In this document: in pieces, positions 8,633 to 18,057 of the stretch
Layout of the letters: each line of letters opens with the position of its first letter
How positions within the stretch are numbered: the stretch's first letter is position 1
Assembly: GCF_014844075.1 (NCBI RefSeq)
Contig: NZ_CP062165.1
Location: forward strand, 4,216,001-4,280,000
Origin: Paenibacillus sp. JNUCC-31
GTDB taxonomy: Bacteria > Bacillota > Bacilli > Paenibacillales > Paenibacillaceae
Direction of reading: 5' to 3'
DNA: 64,000 nucleotides
Made by a program: the position numbers and the translations under genes
Notes under the pieces: generated by a model
Told to the model about the DNA's origin: nothing
The model's database searches: none
The model's input: only the letters and a program-made list of their open reading frames with translations

Positions 8633-9628
8633 CTAAAGGTTAAAATAACGAATACCCATGGCTTCTCGCACCTCAAGCATTGTTTCCCGCGCGACTTTCC
8701 GAGCTTGACGGGTGCCCTCGATAAGAATCTCTTTCACCTCATCTTCCCGTTGCTCATAGTCTTGTCGCCGTGCACGGAACGGGGCAAGCAACTCATTAAT
8801 TGCATTGCCAGCCAGCTGCTTGCAGTCTCTGCATCCAATCGTCCCCTGGCTGCAATTGGCATGGATTTCTTCTGCATTTTCATTGCGAAATAACTGATGA
8901 TAAGCGAATACCGGGCAGATATTCGGGTTTCCCGGATCGGATCGATGAATACGCGCCGGATCTGTCTTGGCCTTGGTCAGCTTGGCATGTACATCATCAG
9001 GACGGGCATTCAAGGAGATCGCATTGCCCATACTTTTGCTCATTTTCCCGATGCCATCAAGTCCACCCAGACGCTCTCCGGTCAGAATGCGTGGCTCAGG
9101 CAGCACCGGAGCATATAACTCATTAAACCGACGTACCAGTTTCCTCGCTGTTTCGATATGAGGAATCTGATCTTCGCCTGCCGGAACAAGGGTTGCTTTG
9201 CAGAATGCAATATCCGCTGCCTGGCTGACAGGATAACCGAGAAATCCGTAATATAGATCCGTATAACCCCGGTCACGTGCTTCATTTTTAATCGTGGGAT
9301 TATGACGAAGATTGTTAACAGTGATAAACATGGAGAAAATGACAGTCAGCTCGGCAATTTCCGGAATCATGGACTGGATGAACAGAGTAGCTTTATTGGG
9401 ATCGATACCTACGGCAAGGTAATCGAGTGTCACTTGATGCACGCTGTCTGCAATCAGTTCGGGCTGGTCGTAATGGGTAGTTAACGCTTGGATGTCTGCC
9501 AGCAAAATGTACGTTTTATATTCGTTCTGCAATTGCACCCGGCTGCGCAGGCTGCCCACGTAATGGCCGAGATGAAGCTGTCCGGTTGTCCGGTCTCCGG
9601 TTAAAATAATGTCTTTGTTCATGTTCAT
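8633..9628 (-). CDS. trpS: Tryptophanyl-tRNA synthetase
   Basis: A 331-residue class Ic synthetase that charges tRNA-Trp. The HIGH-type motif is HLGH (residues 19-22) after GDRTTGQL, and the KMSKS motif is exact at residues 195-199. Length matches Bacillus TrpS. ATG at 9628 follows GGAG by about eight bases; an ATG two codons later is also possible. It is preceded by a T-box leader, so it is induced when uncharged tRNA-Trp accumulates. It is a stand-alone transcription unit just upstream of ger operon 1, and no terminator was seen between them. Confidence 0.95.
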   Translation of the reverse strand: MNMNKDIILTGDRTTGQLHLGHYVGSLRSRVQLQNEYKTYILLADIQALTTHYDQPELIADSVHQVTLDYLAVGIDPNKATLFIQSMIPEIAELTVIFSMFITVNNLRHNPTIKNEARDRGYTDLYYGFLGYPVSQAADIAFCKATLVPAGEDQIPHIETARKLVRRFNELYAPVLPEPRILTGERLGGLDGIGKMSKSMGNAISLNARPDDVHAKLTKAKTDPARIHRSDPGNPNICPVFAYHQLFRNENAEEIHANCSQGTIGCRDCKQLAGNAINELLAPFRARRQDYEQREDEVKEILIEGTRQARKVARETMLEVREAMGIRYFNL

Positions 9629-9738
9629 GGTTTAGTCTCCTTTGAATTTGTGATGTTCCGATTATAGGTTGCTGACGCCACCAGCCGTCTTCCACGACCA
9701 TCACCTCCTTTCAGCCTGCCACAGTTTTGGGCTCCAAT

Positions 9739-10127
9739 AAAAAAAGCTTCGTCCTTCATCCTGTTTCCCAGACGGGAACAGAATAGAAGGACGAAGCTTA
9801 TGCCTCGCGGTGCCACCTTAATTGGCCGCTGGTTGCACGGCCCACTTGAAAGATACGGAATAACAATATATGCGGAAAGCCCGGTTGTGGGAAGTCCACA
9901 TATACCTTATCGATATCCTGTTCATGGATAACGGCTGAACATGCCGCCTTGCCTACTGACGATCCACGCTCCTGACTACAGGTGCAGACCGGGTTCAACT
10001 CGGAACTCCGAAGCCCATTTCCACATGACTGATGCACCTGCTCACACCATCCGCCGGCTCTCTGAACCATCCTGTCCTGTGTACTTCTCTTCATCATTGT
10101 CAATAACGTCCGTTTACAATTTTTCAC
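9739..10127 (-). promoter_or_regulatory. T-box riboswitch leader of trpS
   Basis: On the minus strand the conserved T-box AAGGTGGCACCGCG (9806-9819) is followed by a perfect 14-bp terminator stem (9786-9799 and 9744-9757) and a run of T at 9739-9745. Upstream, stem I features are visible: the AGTA-type motif near 10087, CAGAGAGCC and GGATGGTGTGAG. In the segment where the specifier loop falls, TGG (10015-10017) matches the Trp codon. Uncharged tRNA binding should allow the antiterminator and read-through into trpS. A candidate -10 TACAAT lies at 10128-10133, in the end of the exporter gene. Confidence 0.93.
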
Positions 10128-10133
10128 ATTGTA

Positions 10134-11069
10134 TCACGCTTTGGCTTGGTTGACCAGTCTGCGCTTTCTTCCACTCATATTGGTGCCAAGTACACCAGCG
10201 ATGATGAGCAAGGCACCCACAAAGTGGTAGCCGTGTACTGGCTCAAGCAATATCCACGCCCCGCCGGCAATGGATATCAGTGTGGACAAGTTGCTGAACA
10301 CACTCATCTTGGAAGCTTCCAAATGAGTTAGCGCATAACTTGCCAGCAGCGTGGAGATCATCGTGGAAAGGATGGCGAGATAGGCTAGTGCTCCCAGATA
10401 CGATGCATCTCCGAGTGGTTTCACATAGTCCACCAGGGTTCCGCTCGACGCATGACGAATCAGGGATGCCGCGTTAAAGACGATAAATCCAACCATCAGG
10501 GTCACCCAGGTCAATTCCATTGGTTTATATTTTTGAGCCAAGGGCCGTGCCAGCACACCATAACCTGCAAAACAAACAGTGGAGAGCAGCAGTAAAGCAA
10601 TCCCTTTAAAGTTGCCTGTGGACATTCCGCTGCCTTTCATTACGAAAATAAAGACTACACCCGCCACAGACAGCAGCAGGAACAATTTTTGCAGGGTGGA
10701 CGTACGCTCCTTGAGAAAGATGGAGGCGAGAACAAGGGTGAATACAGGGGCAGTGGCCTGGATAATACCTGCTTCCGAAGAATTGGACGAGACGAGTCCG
10801 AATGCCTGAAAAGCAAAGAATAAAACAGGAGAGAGCAGCCCCAAAGGAATGATACGCCACAGGTCACGCAGGGTTAGCTTAATCCTGATCCATCCGAAAA
10901 TGACAGGGATGCTGACTGCGAGTAACGACAAAGCAAAACGATGGGCCAGTACATCGATAGGATGTGCAACACTAACCGTCATTTTGACAAATAAAAAAGA
11001 TAAACCAATAATGGCTGCATATAAAACAGCTGCTACATATGCATATGTTCGAGTTCGGGTACTGTTCAT
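10134..11069 (-). CDS. EamA/DMT superfamily transporter
   Basis: A 311-residue inner-membrane protein with about ten hydrophobic segments in two EamA repeats, ending in a basic tail (SGRKRRLVNQAKA). The family exports amino acids, their derivatives or other small metabolites. ATG at 11069 has GGAGG seven bases upstream; the longer frame starting MKRKTV is rejected. It is divergent from a MocR regulator gene with a shared control region, so it is probably the regulator's target. The substrate is unknown; the PLP-binding partner hints at an amine, amino acid or vitamin B6 compound. Confidence 0.88.
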   Translation of the reverse strand: MNSTRTRTYAYVAAVLYAAIIGLSFLFVKMTVSVAHPIDVLAHRFALSLLAVSIPVIFGWIRIKLTLRDLWRIIPLGLLSPVLFFAFQAFGLVSSNSSEAGIIQATAPVFTLVLASIFLKERTSTLQKLFLLLSVAGVVFIFVMKGSGMSTGNFKGIALLLLSTVCFAGYGVLARPLAQKYKPMELTWVTLMVGFIVFNAASLIRHASSGTLVDYVKPLGDASYLGALAYLAILSTMISTLLASYALTHLEASKMSVFSNLSTLISIAGGAWILLEPVHGYHFVGALLIIAGVLGTNMSGRKRRLVNQAKA

Positions 11070-11131
11070 GAGGTTTCCTCCAAATATTACGGTTTTTCTT
11101 TTCAACTACTACTGTTGCATATGTTGCTGTA

Positions 11132-11207
11132 TGGTCTGGCCTTATTCAATATACTGCCAGACCAATAGTGGTACAATAGACAAAAACATTTACTGTGCCG
11201 GTACAAT
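11132..11207. promoter_or_regulatory. Divergent control region with operator-like repeats
   Basis: A perfect 9-bp inverted repeat (TGGTCTGGC at 11132-11140, GCCAGACCA at 11156-11164) and two direct repeats GGTACAAT (11170-11177 and 11200-11207), 30 bases apart start to start. Direct repeats spaced by about three helical turns are the usual binding layout of MocR dimers. Confidence 0.55.
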
Positions 11208-11242
11208 TAAGAGTATGGATGTCAGAGGAAGGGTAGATTTCA

Positions 11243-12637
11243 ATGAGAAAGTATGAAATGATCGCCGAATCACTAAAGCGCTGGATTCAGGAGCAATTGC
11301 AGCAGCAGAACAGTGGACAATGGCAGGACAAAGGTATCAAGCTCCCGGCTGTGCGTGTTTTGGCCGAGCAATATCAATGCAGTGTGAGTACAGCCATCCG
11401 TGCATATGAGTGGCTGGAAGAGCGACATCTGGTCTACGCAGTGCCTCAGTCCGGGTATTATGCGGTACAGAATGGAGCCGATGTCGATGATCGGGAGTTG
11501 CAGGGACCGTTGAATTTTGCCTCGGCAGCACCTGATCCACGGGTATTTCCCTATTCCGATTTTCGTCATTGTGTGGATCAGGCGATGGAGAAGAAACAGG
11601 CGGAGCTGTTTTTGTACGGAACGGAGAGGGGCTTGCCTTCATTGATTGAATTGCTGCAGAAGCAATTCGCCGATTATCAGGTCTTTGCCCGGCAAGAACA
11701 GTTTTTTATTACGTCAGGGGTGCAGCAAGCGCTGGCTGTATTGGCCTTAATGCCTTTTCCGAATGGTAAAAAGCAGGTGATGCTGGAACTTCCGGGTTAT
11801 CATAATATGCCCTCGCTTTTGAAGGGACTGAATGTACCGATTGCTGGCGTCAGACGCTCTCTGGACGGCCTGGATTGGGAAGCGCTTGAACGACAGTTCC
11901 GTGAAGGAGATATCAAATTTTTCTATGTCATGCCGCGTTTTCATAACCCGATTGGCACTTCCCTGACGGCAGCAGAGAAGAAGAGATTAATTCGGCTGGC
12001 TCAGCGTTACGATGTCTATCTGGTAGAGGATGATTATCTGGCTGATCTGGAAGAGAACACGAAGCAGGACCCGTTATGGTCCTATGATACAGAGGGGCGG
12101 GTCATTTATCTGAAAAGTTACTCCAAAATCCTGTTTCCCGGCTTGCGGATTGGCGTAGCTGTTCTGCCTGCAAGTCTTATGGCATCGTTTAGTACATACA
12201 AAAAAATGCTCGACATTGACACCGCTGTTTTGTCCCAGGCTGCACTTGAGGTTTACATTCGTAACGGGATGTTTGCTCATCACGGCAAAGTCATCCGCAG
12301 CCGTTATGCTGCCCGAATGAACAAGTTATATCAAGAGTTTAACGCCTTTTCGGACTTTGCTCCATTTGCGAATGCGCCGCGTACAGGAGGGGAGCATACA
12401 GTTCTGCCACTCGCTAAGGATATGCCGCTGAGGGTCTTGCTGTCCCGTTTGGATCAACGGGGAGTCATTGCCGATACAACAGAACGATACTATCCAGAAG
12501 GTACACAAGAGATTCATCAGGAGAAAATGCTGCGGTTGAACATATCCAATGTACCCAAGCAGCGGATCAAGGAAGGGTTGCGAATTATCCGTGAGGAAAT
12601 AGCGAAGCTGCAAAAGGCGTCCACACAAGCGGAATAA
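11243..12637 (+). CDS. MocR-type transcriptional regulator (GntR domain + aminotransferase domain)
   Basis: A 464-residue PLP-dependent regulator. Residues 1-75 form a GntR winged helix (LPAVRVLAEQYQCSVSTAIRAYEWL). The rest is a fold-type I aminotransferase domain with the PLP lysine in YLKSYSKILFPGLRIG. MocR proteins bind PLP or a PLP-amine adduct and act on adjacent divergent genes, here the EamA exporter. ATG at 11243 follows an AGAGGAAGGG site. The GGTACAAT direct repeats upstream are the probable binding sites. A strong hairpin overlaps its stop codon. Confidence 0.92.
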   Translation: MRKYEMIAESLKRWIQEQLQQQNSGQWQDKGIKLPAVRVLAEQYQCSVSTAIRAYEWLEERHLVYAVPQSGYYAVQNGADVDDRELQGPLNFASAAPDPRVFPYSDFRHCVDQAMEKKQAELFLYGTERGLPSLIELLQKQFADYQVFARQEQFFITSGVQQALAVLALMPFPNGKKQVMLELPGYHNMPSLLKGLNVPIAGVRRSLDGLDWEALERQFREGDIKFFYVMPRFHNPIGTSLTAAEKKRLIRLAQRYDVYLVEDDYLADLEENTKQDPLWSYDTEGRVIYLKSYSKILFPGLRIGVAVLPASLMASFSTYKKMLDIDTAVLSQAALEVYIRNGMFAHHGKVIRSRYAARMNKLYQEFNAFSDFAPFANAPRTGGEHTVLPLAKDMPLRVLLSRLDQRGVIADTTERYYPEGTQEIHQEKMLRLNISNVPKQRIKEGLRIIREEIAKLQKASTQAE

Positions 12638-12654
12638 TCGCTAGTGTGGACGCC
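12616..12654 (+). terminator. Terminator hairpin at the end of the MocR gene
   Basis: Perfect 11-bp stem (GGCGTCCACAC at 12616-12626, GTGTGGACGCC at 12644-12654) overlapping the stop codon; only a short T-rich tail follows. It may act in both directions between convergent genes. Confidence 0.6.
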
Positions 12655-12722
12655 TGATTTCATGAGATCATTTTCAATGATAACTTTATTATGGTGCAGT
12701 GCATGAATAGTTTGATAACGGT

Positions 12723-14042
12723 TTACGCCTGAGCCATGGCCTTGAAGGAAGCTTCCGCGGCTTCGAGTGTTTCCTGAACATCCTTGTCCGTATGTGCAGT
12801 CGTCAGGAACCAGGCTTCATATTTGGACGGAGCCAGGTTAATGCCACGGTTCAGCATGTGACGGAAGAAGGAAGCGAAGAGCTCTCCGTCGGTATCCTGG
12901 GCCTGATCATAGTTCGTAACCGGGTGGTCACAGAAGTGCGTGGAGAAGGCACCACGAATCTGGTTGATCGTCAGGGCAATACCATGACGGTCAGCGGAAG
13001 CCTGAATTCCTGTCGTCAGGTCGATCGCAAGACGTTCCATCTCTTCATACACCCCTTGGCCTTGCAGCACTTCCAGACATGCAATGCCCGCTGAGATGGA
13101 TGCCGGATTGCCCGCCATCGTACCTGCCTGATATGCAGGGCCTAGCGGAGCAACCTGCTCCATCACCTGTTTCCGACCGCCGTAAGCACCAATGGGCAGG
13201 CCGCCGCCAATGATTTTGCCAAGCGCAGTCAGATCCGGTTCGATCTCAGCATGGTTTTCCAGCCCAGCGTATGTCTGGGTAGAACCATAATGGAAGCGGA
13301 AAGCGGTGATAACCTCGTCGTAGATTACAAGCGATCCGTTGCTCCGAGTCATGGCACAGAGTCCTTCCAGGAAGCCGGGTTCCGGCATGACCATACCGAA
13401 ATTACCGACAATCGGTTCAACCATGACAGCAGCGACATCATCGCCCCAACGCTCCAGAGCCGCTTTCAGGCTTTCCAGATCGTTGAAAGGCACCGTGATG
13501 ACTTCGTGTGCAATACTGGTTGGGATGCCTGCACTATCGGGAATTCCCAGCGTGGATGGGCCTGAGCCAGCAGCAACAAGCACCAGATCGGAGTGACCGT
13601 GGTAACATCCGGCGAATTTCACGATTTTGTTGCGTTTCGTATATGCACGGGCAACCCGGATGGTGGTCATGACCGATTCTGTACCGGAGTTCACAAAACG
13701 AACCTTATCCATCGAAGGAATGGCTTCTTTCAGCATTTTGGCGAGTTTGATTTCAAGTTCCGTCGGCGTGCCGTACAGTACGCCATTTGCTGCTGCCTCG
13801 GTAATCGCCTGGGTAATATGGGGGTGAGCATGTCCTGTAACAATTGGGCCGTACGCTGCGAGATAATCGATATAACGGTTATCATCGACATCCCAGAAGT
13901 GCGCACCCTGCGCCTTTTTCATAAATACAGGTGCACCGCCACCGACGGCTTTGAACGAGCGGGAGGGGCTGTTAACACCTCCTACAATATGTTGAAGGGC
14001 TTCTTCGTATAAAAGTTCGGAACGGGAACGTGATGGATTCAT
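12723..14042 (-). CDS. hemL: Glutamate-1-semialdehyde 2,1-aminomutase
   Basis: A 439-residue class III aminotransferase that converts glutamate-1-semialdehyde to 5-aminolevulinate in the C5 pathway of haem synthesis. The PLP lysine lies in [29 protein letters not shown] near the start and QAGTMAGNP are typical. ATG at 14042 has GGAAG eight bases upstream. It stands alone, outside the main hem cluster, which suggests it may be one of two hemL-type paralogues as in Bacillus (hemL and gsaB); the sequence alone does not settle which. Confidence 0.9.
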   Translation of the reverse strand: MNPSRSRSELLYEEALQHIVGGVNSPSRSFKAVGGGAPVFMKKAQGAHFWDVDDNRYIDYLAAYGPIVTGHAHPHITQAITEAAANGVLYGTPTELEIKLAKMLKEAIPSMDKVRFVNSGTESVMTTIRVARAYTKRNKIVKFAGCYHGHSDLVLVAAGSGPSTLGIPDSAGIPTSIAHEVITVPFNDLESLKAALERWGDDVAAVMVEPIVGNFGMVMPEPGFLEGLCAMTRSNGSLVIYDEVITAFRFHYGSTQTYAGLENHAEIEPDLTALGKIIGGGLPIGAYGGRKQVMEQVAPLGPAYQAGTMAGNPASISAGIACLEVLQGQGVYEEMERLAIDLTTGIQASADRHGIALTINQIRGAFSTHFCDHPVTNYDQAQDTDGELFASFFRHMLNRGINLAPSKYEAWFLTTAHTDKDVQETLEAAEASFKAMAQA

Positions 14043-14095
14043 AAGATAACTTCCTTTCGTATTTAATATTAATATCTATACAGAACACAGCGAAA

Positions 14096-14115
14096 GGGCA
14101 GCGTAATGGCTGCCC
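14096..14115 (-). terminator. Hairpin after the LCP gene
   Basis: A 7-bp stem (GGGCAGC at 14096-14102, GCTGCCC at 14109-14115) just past the LCP stop codon, with only three T after it, so a weak terminator. Confidence 0.45.
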
Positions 14116-14133
14116 TCTGCATGTTTCACTTCG

Positions 14134-15177
14134 TTACTGTGCCGGTTGCTCCGAATTTTTTTCGTCCGCGCTGGCTGTTTTGTCGTCTGCTCCGGTCTTG
14201 GTATCTTCCGACTGGGCAGGGGGATGAATGATATCCTGAATAAGCTGTTTCAACTTCTCTTCATTGGTAACAGTCAATACTTGAGCTCCGCCTGGGGTAC
14301 GTTCTTCCTTAAGCATATTCATTGGCGGAATTTGCTCGCTGCCGTTCATGCTGCTCTGGTAGCCAAGTCCACCCAGTTTCCACATGTCAGAGAGGGTCAG
14401 GTTGGTATCCACATAAGGATTGACCTGTTCCAGAATGGAAGGCAGTTTGGCAATCGTAGTCGTTGATTGCATTTTCGCTGCTACTGCTTTCAGGAATTCA
14501 CGCTGACGTTCGGAACGTGCAAAATCCGACATGGCATCATGGCGAAAACGTACGTACATCAGAGCTGTTTCACCATCCAGATGCTGGTAACCTTTTTTCA
14601 GATCAATATCGTATTCATTTTTGTCCGCTTTGCTTGTATAGTGCATGTCCTTCTCTACGTCAAAATCCACACCGCCAACAGCATCCACCAATTTGATGAA
14701 TCCTTGAAAATCGGTATACACATAATACTGTACAGGGATTCCCAGCAGATCTCCGGCAGCTTTCATCGCTGCATTGGGACCGTGGGTAATCGCTGTATTA
14801 ATGCGTTCTTTGCCATATCCATCGATATTGACGTATGTGTCTCGCAGAATCGAGAACAGATTGATTTTTTTGGTAGTTGGGTCAAGGGATACGACCATCA
14901 TGCTGTCGGAGCGGGGAACTTCCCCTTCCTTCAGTCCGCGGGCATCAACGCCCATAACCAGGATGTTCACTGTTTCGGTGCCTTCCCATTTGGGAGGGTC
15001 CGGGGTGTTTACTTTTTCAACATTATCGATACCGGCAAACGGGGATTCGTCGCCTTCCTTTTGCAAGCCATTCAACTGATTAAGAATAGAACCAAAATAA
15101 AATGCCGCTGCGCCTCCAACGATCAACACGAAGGTGGCAAGAGAGATCCAGATGGTTCTCTTCGTCTTTCTGGTCAT
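14134..15177 (-). CDS. LytR-CpsA-Psr (LCP) family cell-wall polymer ligase
   Basis: A 347-residue membrane-anchored enzyme: a short basic cytoplasmic start, one membrane helix (IWISLATFVLIVGGAAAFYF), then the extracellular LCP domain. Key motifs are RSDSMMVVSLDP, SILRDTYVNI, KERINTA and YVRFRHDAMSDFARSERQREF, which carry the arginines and aspartates that bind the polyprenyl-pyrophosphate substrate. LCP proteins attach teichoic acid or polysaccharides to peptidoglycan. The C-terminal tail is low-complexity and charged. ATG at 15177 is preceded by AAAGGAGAG. A promoter TTGCTT-N17-TATAAT lies upstream. Confidence 0.93.
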   Translation of the reverse strand: MTRKTKRTIWISLATFVLIVGGAAAFYFGSILNQLNGLQKEGDESPFAGIDNVEKVNTPDPPKWEGTETVNILVMGVDARGLKEGEVPRSDSMMVVSLDPTTKKINLFSILRDTYVNIDGYGKERINTAITHGPNAAMKAAGDLLGIPVQYYVYTDFQGFIKLVDAVGGVDFDVEKDMHYTSKADKNEYDIDLKKGYQHLDGETALMYVRFRHDAMSDFARSERQREFLKAVAAKMQSTTTIAKLPSILEQVNPYVDTNLTLSDMWKLGGLGYQSSMNGSEQIPPMNMLKEERTPGGAQVLTVTNEEKLKQLIQDIIHPPAQSEDTKTGADDKTASADEKNSEQPAQ

Positions 15178-15323
15178 GCTAGCTCTCCTTTGTATTCAGA
15201 ATGAAATTAAAAACGAGTTCGGGCAATCCACTATTCCGAAGCTGTCCGAACACATCATCCATCCTTTCGGCAGAGGATGCGGCTTCAGAGTATTTTAAAG
15301 CTTGCTGAATTTTGACTGATACC

Positions 15324-15352
15324 ATTATAATTTCTTTTTGGGCTACAAGCAA
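15324..15352 (-). promoter_or_regulatory. Sigma-A type promoter for the LCP gene
   Basis: On the minus strand TTGCTT (15347-15352) and TATAAT (15324-15329) are separated by exactly 17 bases, about 150 bases upstream of the LCP start. Confidence 0.6.
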
Positions 15353-15381
15353 TTTCAACAAAATCCAAGTGAGGTATAATC

Positions 15382-16428
15382 ATGCTGGCGATTGATGTCA
15401 AAGATTTACGCAAGTCGTTTAGTGTCCAGAAAAGTCGAGGTGGACTTAAGGGCGCATTCCAGGACCTGTTTGCACGTCAATACCAGGAGGTATTGGCTGT
15501 AAATGATATTTCATTTCAGATTCCGCAAGGCGAAATATGCGGATATATCGGGGAGAACGGTGCCGGTAAATCAACTACGATCAAGATGTTGACCGGCATT
15601 TTGGTGCCTACTTCAGGGCAAATATCGGTTGGTGGATATGTACCGTATCAGGAACGTGAGAAGTTTGTACAGAATATTGGTGTCGTTTTTGGTCAACGCA
15701 GTCAACTATGGTGGGATATCGGTGTCATTGAGTCCTTCCATCTGTTGCGCAAGGTATATCGGGTAGGTGAGGTCGATTTCCGTAAACGGCTGGATGAGCT
15801 GGTTGAGCGGTTGCAGCTCACGGAACTGCTGAACCGTCCGGTACGGAAGCTCAGCCTGGGACAGCGTATGCGCTGTGAGCTGGTTGCTGCGCTGCTGCAC
15901 AATCCGGATATCGTTTTCCTGGATGAGCCGACCATAGGTCTGGATATTGTTGTGAAGTCGGAAATTCGCGAATTCCTGAAAGACATGAATAAGGAACACG
16001 GAACAACCATCTTGCTGACGACCCACGATCTGCAGGACATCGAAGCGCTATGCTCCAGAGTCATTATGCTTGATGCAGGCCATATCATCTATGATGGCGG
16101 TTTGGATCACCTGAAGTCCCAATGGGGCAAGGAAAGGGAAATCCGATTCAAGTTCGGCACGGGTCATACCATGGAGCAGATGCTGGAATGGACTGCTGGG
16201 CTGCCTGTTCGCTGGACGGTAGAGAACGAACTGTCCGCATCGGTCTGGATTCCACTTGAACTCAATGTATCGGATGTGCTGGGACGCGTAGTGGGACAGG
16301 CGGATATTACCGATATTCAGATTATTGAGATTAACACGGATGAGATTGTGCGCAGTATTTATCAATCCGGTTCTGCCGAGCGTCCCGAGATTGTGGGAGC
16401 AGGGAACGAAGCGGTGGGTGTATCCTAG
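15382..16428 (+). CDS. ABC-2 type exporter, ATP-binding protein
   Basis: A 348-residue ATPase. Walker A GENGAGKSTT, signature LSLGQRMRCE, Walker B IVFLDEPTIGLD and switch His TTHD are all intact. The insertion before Walker A (RGGLKGAFQDLFARQYQEVLA, shown in part) and the GVVFGQRSQLWWD Q-loop place it in the COG4586 group of drug/lipid-type exporters. The C-terminal 100 residues form an accessory domain. It is the first gene of a three-gene operon; the next start directly follows its stop. ATG at 15382 has GTGAGG upstream. The substrate is unknown. Confidence 0.92.
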   Translation: MLAIDVKDLRKSFSVQKSRGGLKGAFQDLFARQYQEVLAVNDISFQIPQGEICGYIGENGAGKSTTIKMLTGILVPTSGQISVGGYVPYQEREKFVQNIGVVFGQRSQLWWDIGVIESFHLLRKVYRVGEVDFRKRLDELVERLQLTELLNRPVRKLSLGQRMRCELVAALLHNPDIVFLDEPTIGLDIVVKSEIREFLKDMNKEHGTTILLTTHDLQDIEALCSRVIMLDAGHIIYDGGLDHLKSQWGKEREIRFKFGTGHTMEQMLEWTAGLPVRWTVENELSASVWIPLELNVSDVLGRVVGQADITDIQIIEINTDEIVRSIYQSGSAERPEIVGAGNEAVGVS

Positions 16429-17223
16429 ATGAATAGTGCATTTTTTGATTTTATGCGCATCCGGTTTCTGACGATGCTTGCATACCGGGTGAATTATTAT
16501 TCCGGCATTTTGATATATACGCTGAATATCGGCGTGTATTACTTTACCTGGCAGGCGATTTACGGCAGCAGTGGTGAACTGGGCGGTTTTACGGCAGCTC
16601 AGATGACGACATATGTGGCGGTATCGTGGATGGCGCGTGCGTTTTATTTTAACAATCTGGATCGGGAGATCGCTGCGGACATTCGCGATGGCTCCATTGC
16701 CATTCAATTTATAAGGCCGATCAACTATGTCATGGTCAAAATGATGCAGGGGCTGGGCGAAGGCATTTTCCGTTTCCTGCTGCTGATGATTCCGGGGATG
16801 CTCATTGCCATTCTGCTGTTCCCGGTGGAACTGCCTACGGCGCCGTCTGCGTGGATTGGCTTTCTGGTCATGCTGTTCTTCAGTTTTCTCATTAACTCGC
16901 AGATTAATGTCATTACCGGACTGGCGGCCTTCTTTGTGGAAAATAATGAAGGCATGATGCGCATGAAGCGCGTTGTGGTCGATTTATTCTCTGGTCTGAT
17001 TATCCCGATCAGCCTGTATCCAGGGTGGATGTCTGCAGTGATGAAGGTATTGCCTTTTCAGGCCATTACGTATCTGCCCGGCTCGGTTTTCACCGGAAGA
17101 GTAGAGGGCACCGGCATCTGGAGCGTACTCGGCATCCAGGTGTTCTGGTTTGTCATACTGCTCGTTCCGATGATGCTGATCTGGCGTCAGGCGCGCAAGC
17201 GTCTGTTCGTGCAAGGAGGGTAA
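16429..17223 (+). CDS. ABC-2 family permease (first)
   Basis: A 264-residue membrane protein with about six hydrophobic segments, of the COG4587 type that pairs with COG4586 ATPases. It includes the amphipathic coupling stretch NNLDREIADIRDGSIA-like (about residues 65-80, read from AFYFNNLDREIAADIRDG) and a long central hydrophobic pair. ATG directly follows the ATPase stop with no spacer, so translation is coupled. It forms the membrane channel with the next gene's product. Confidence 0.88.
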   Translation: MNSAFFDFMRIRFLTMLAYRVNYYSGILIYTLNIGVYYFTWQAIYGSSGELGGFTAAQMTTYVAVSWMARAFYFNNLDREIAADIRDGSIAIQFIRPINYVMVKMMQGLGEGIFRFLLLMIPGMLIAILLFPVELPTAPSAWIGFLVMLFFSFLINSQINVITGLAAFFVENNEGMMRMKRVVVDLFSGLIIPISLYPGWMSAVMKVLPFQAITYLPGSVFTGRVEGTGIWSVLGIQVFWFVILLVPMMLIWRQARKRLFVQGG

Positions 17224-17227
17224 TGCG

Positions 17228-18013
17228 ATGTACTATATAGGTTTGATCTGGGAATATTTGAAGAATTATATGAAAACCAGGCTCACGTACCGTGCCGACT
17301 TCTGGGTGGAAATCCTTTCAGATCTGTTGTTCCAGGCAACAAACCTGATCTTTATCTTTGTTGTTTTCCGGCATACGGATAATCTGGGCGGGTGGAGTGA
17401 GAGCGAAGTCCTTTTTGTTTATGGGTATTTTATGGTGCCTTATGGCATCTTCAGTTGTTTTATCAATCTGTGGGGGTTCAGCGAGCGGTATATTGTCAAA
17501 GGTGAGATGGATCGCATATTGACCCGTCCGGCGCATAACCTGTTCCAGATTTTACTTGAAAATGTGGACCCGCCTGCGCTTGTGGGATCGTTTATCGGCC
17601 TGGTCATCATGGGCATCAGCGGTGCGGAGATGGGACTCATGCTGGAGTGGTGGCATATCCCGGCCCTCATTATTCTTGCCCTTAGCTCCGTTTTAATCTA
17701 TGCGGGCATCTACATCACCTTGACATCGTTGTCTTTTTATTCGGACGCGCCTACAGGTATCCTGCCATTAATGTACAACATTCAGGGATACGGACGTTAT
17801 CCGGTAACGATCTATAACCGTGCGATTCAGGTCCTGTTAACATGGGTCATTCCGTTTGCCTTCGTGGGCATTTATCCGGCAGCACTGTTCCTGGAGCGAT
17901 CGGAGATGCACCGCATGGCTATGCTGACACCAGTGGTGGGATTGGTGTTTGGCTCCATCGGCCTTCTGCTGTGGAATTATGGTGTGAAGAAGTATCGCGG
18001 AGCAGGATCATAA
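17228..18013 (+). CDS. ABC-2 family permease (second)
   Basis: A 261-residue membrane protein with about six hydrophobic segments, of the COG3694 type. The cytosolic loop reads FSERYIVKGEMDRILTRPAHNLFQ, equivalent to the coupling helix of the first permease. ATG at 17228 has AAGGAGGG seven bases upstream. With the two preceding genes it makes a complete exporter of the type linked to antibiotic, lipid or polysaccharide efflux; no biosynthetic gene is adjacent to name a substrate. Confidence 0.88.
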   Translation: MYYIGLIWEYLKNYMKTRLTYRADFWVEILSDLLFQATNLIFIFVVFRHTDNLGGWSESEVLFVYGYFMVPYGIFSCFINLWGFSERYIVKGEMDRILTRPAHNLFQILLENVDPPALVGSFIGLVIMGISGAEMGLMLEWWHIPALIILALSSVLIYAGIYITLTSLSFYSDAPTGILPLMYNIQGYGRYPVTIYNRAIQVLLTWVIPFAFVGIYPAALFLERSEMHRMAMLTPVVGLVFGSIGLLLWNYGVKKYRGAGS

Positions 18014-18057
18014 CAGAAATCCTTGTGAAAGGAAGATGAGGTAGAGGAGGAATGGAG

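Noticed and set aside
14467..15204. 245-residue frame opposite the LCP gene
   Set aside because: Lies wholly antisense to a well-supported gene and resembles no protein family; no ribosome site.
15179..15361. Minus-strand frame of 60 residues directly upstream of the LCP gene
   Set aside because: A good promoter (TTGCTT-N17-TATAAT, 15324-15352) has its -10 at the only inner ATG, so the frame would not be transcribed from its start; no ribosome site.
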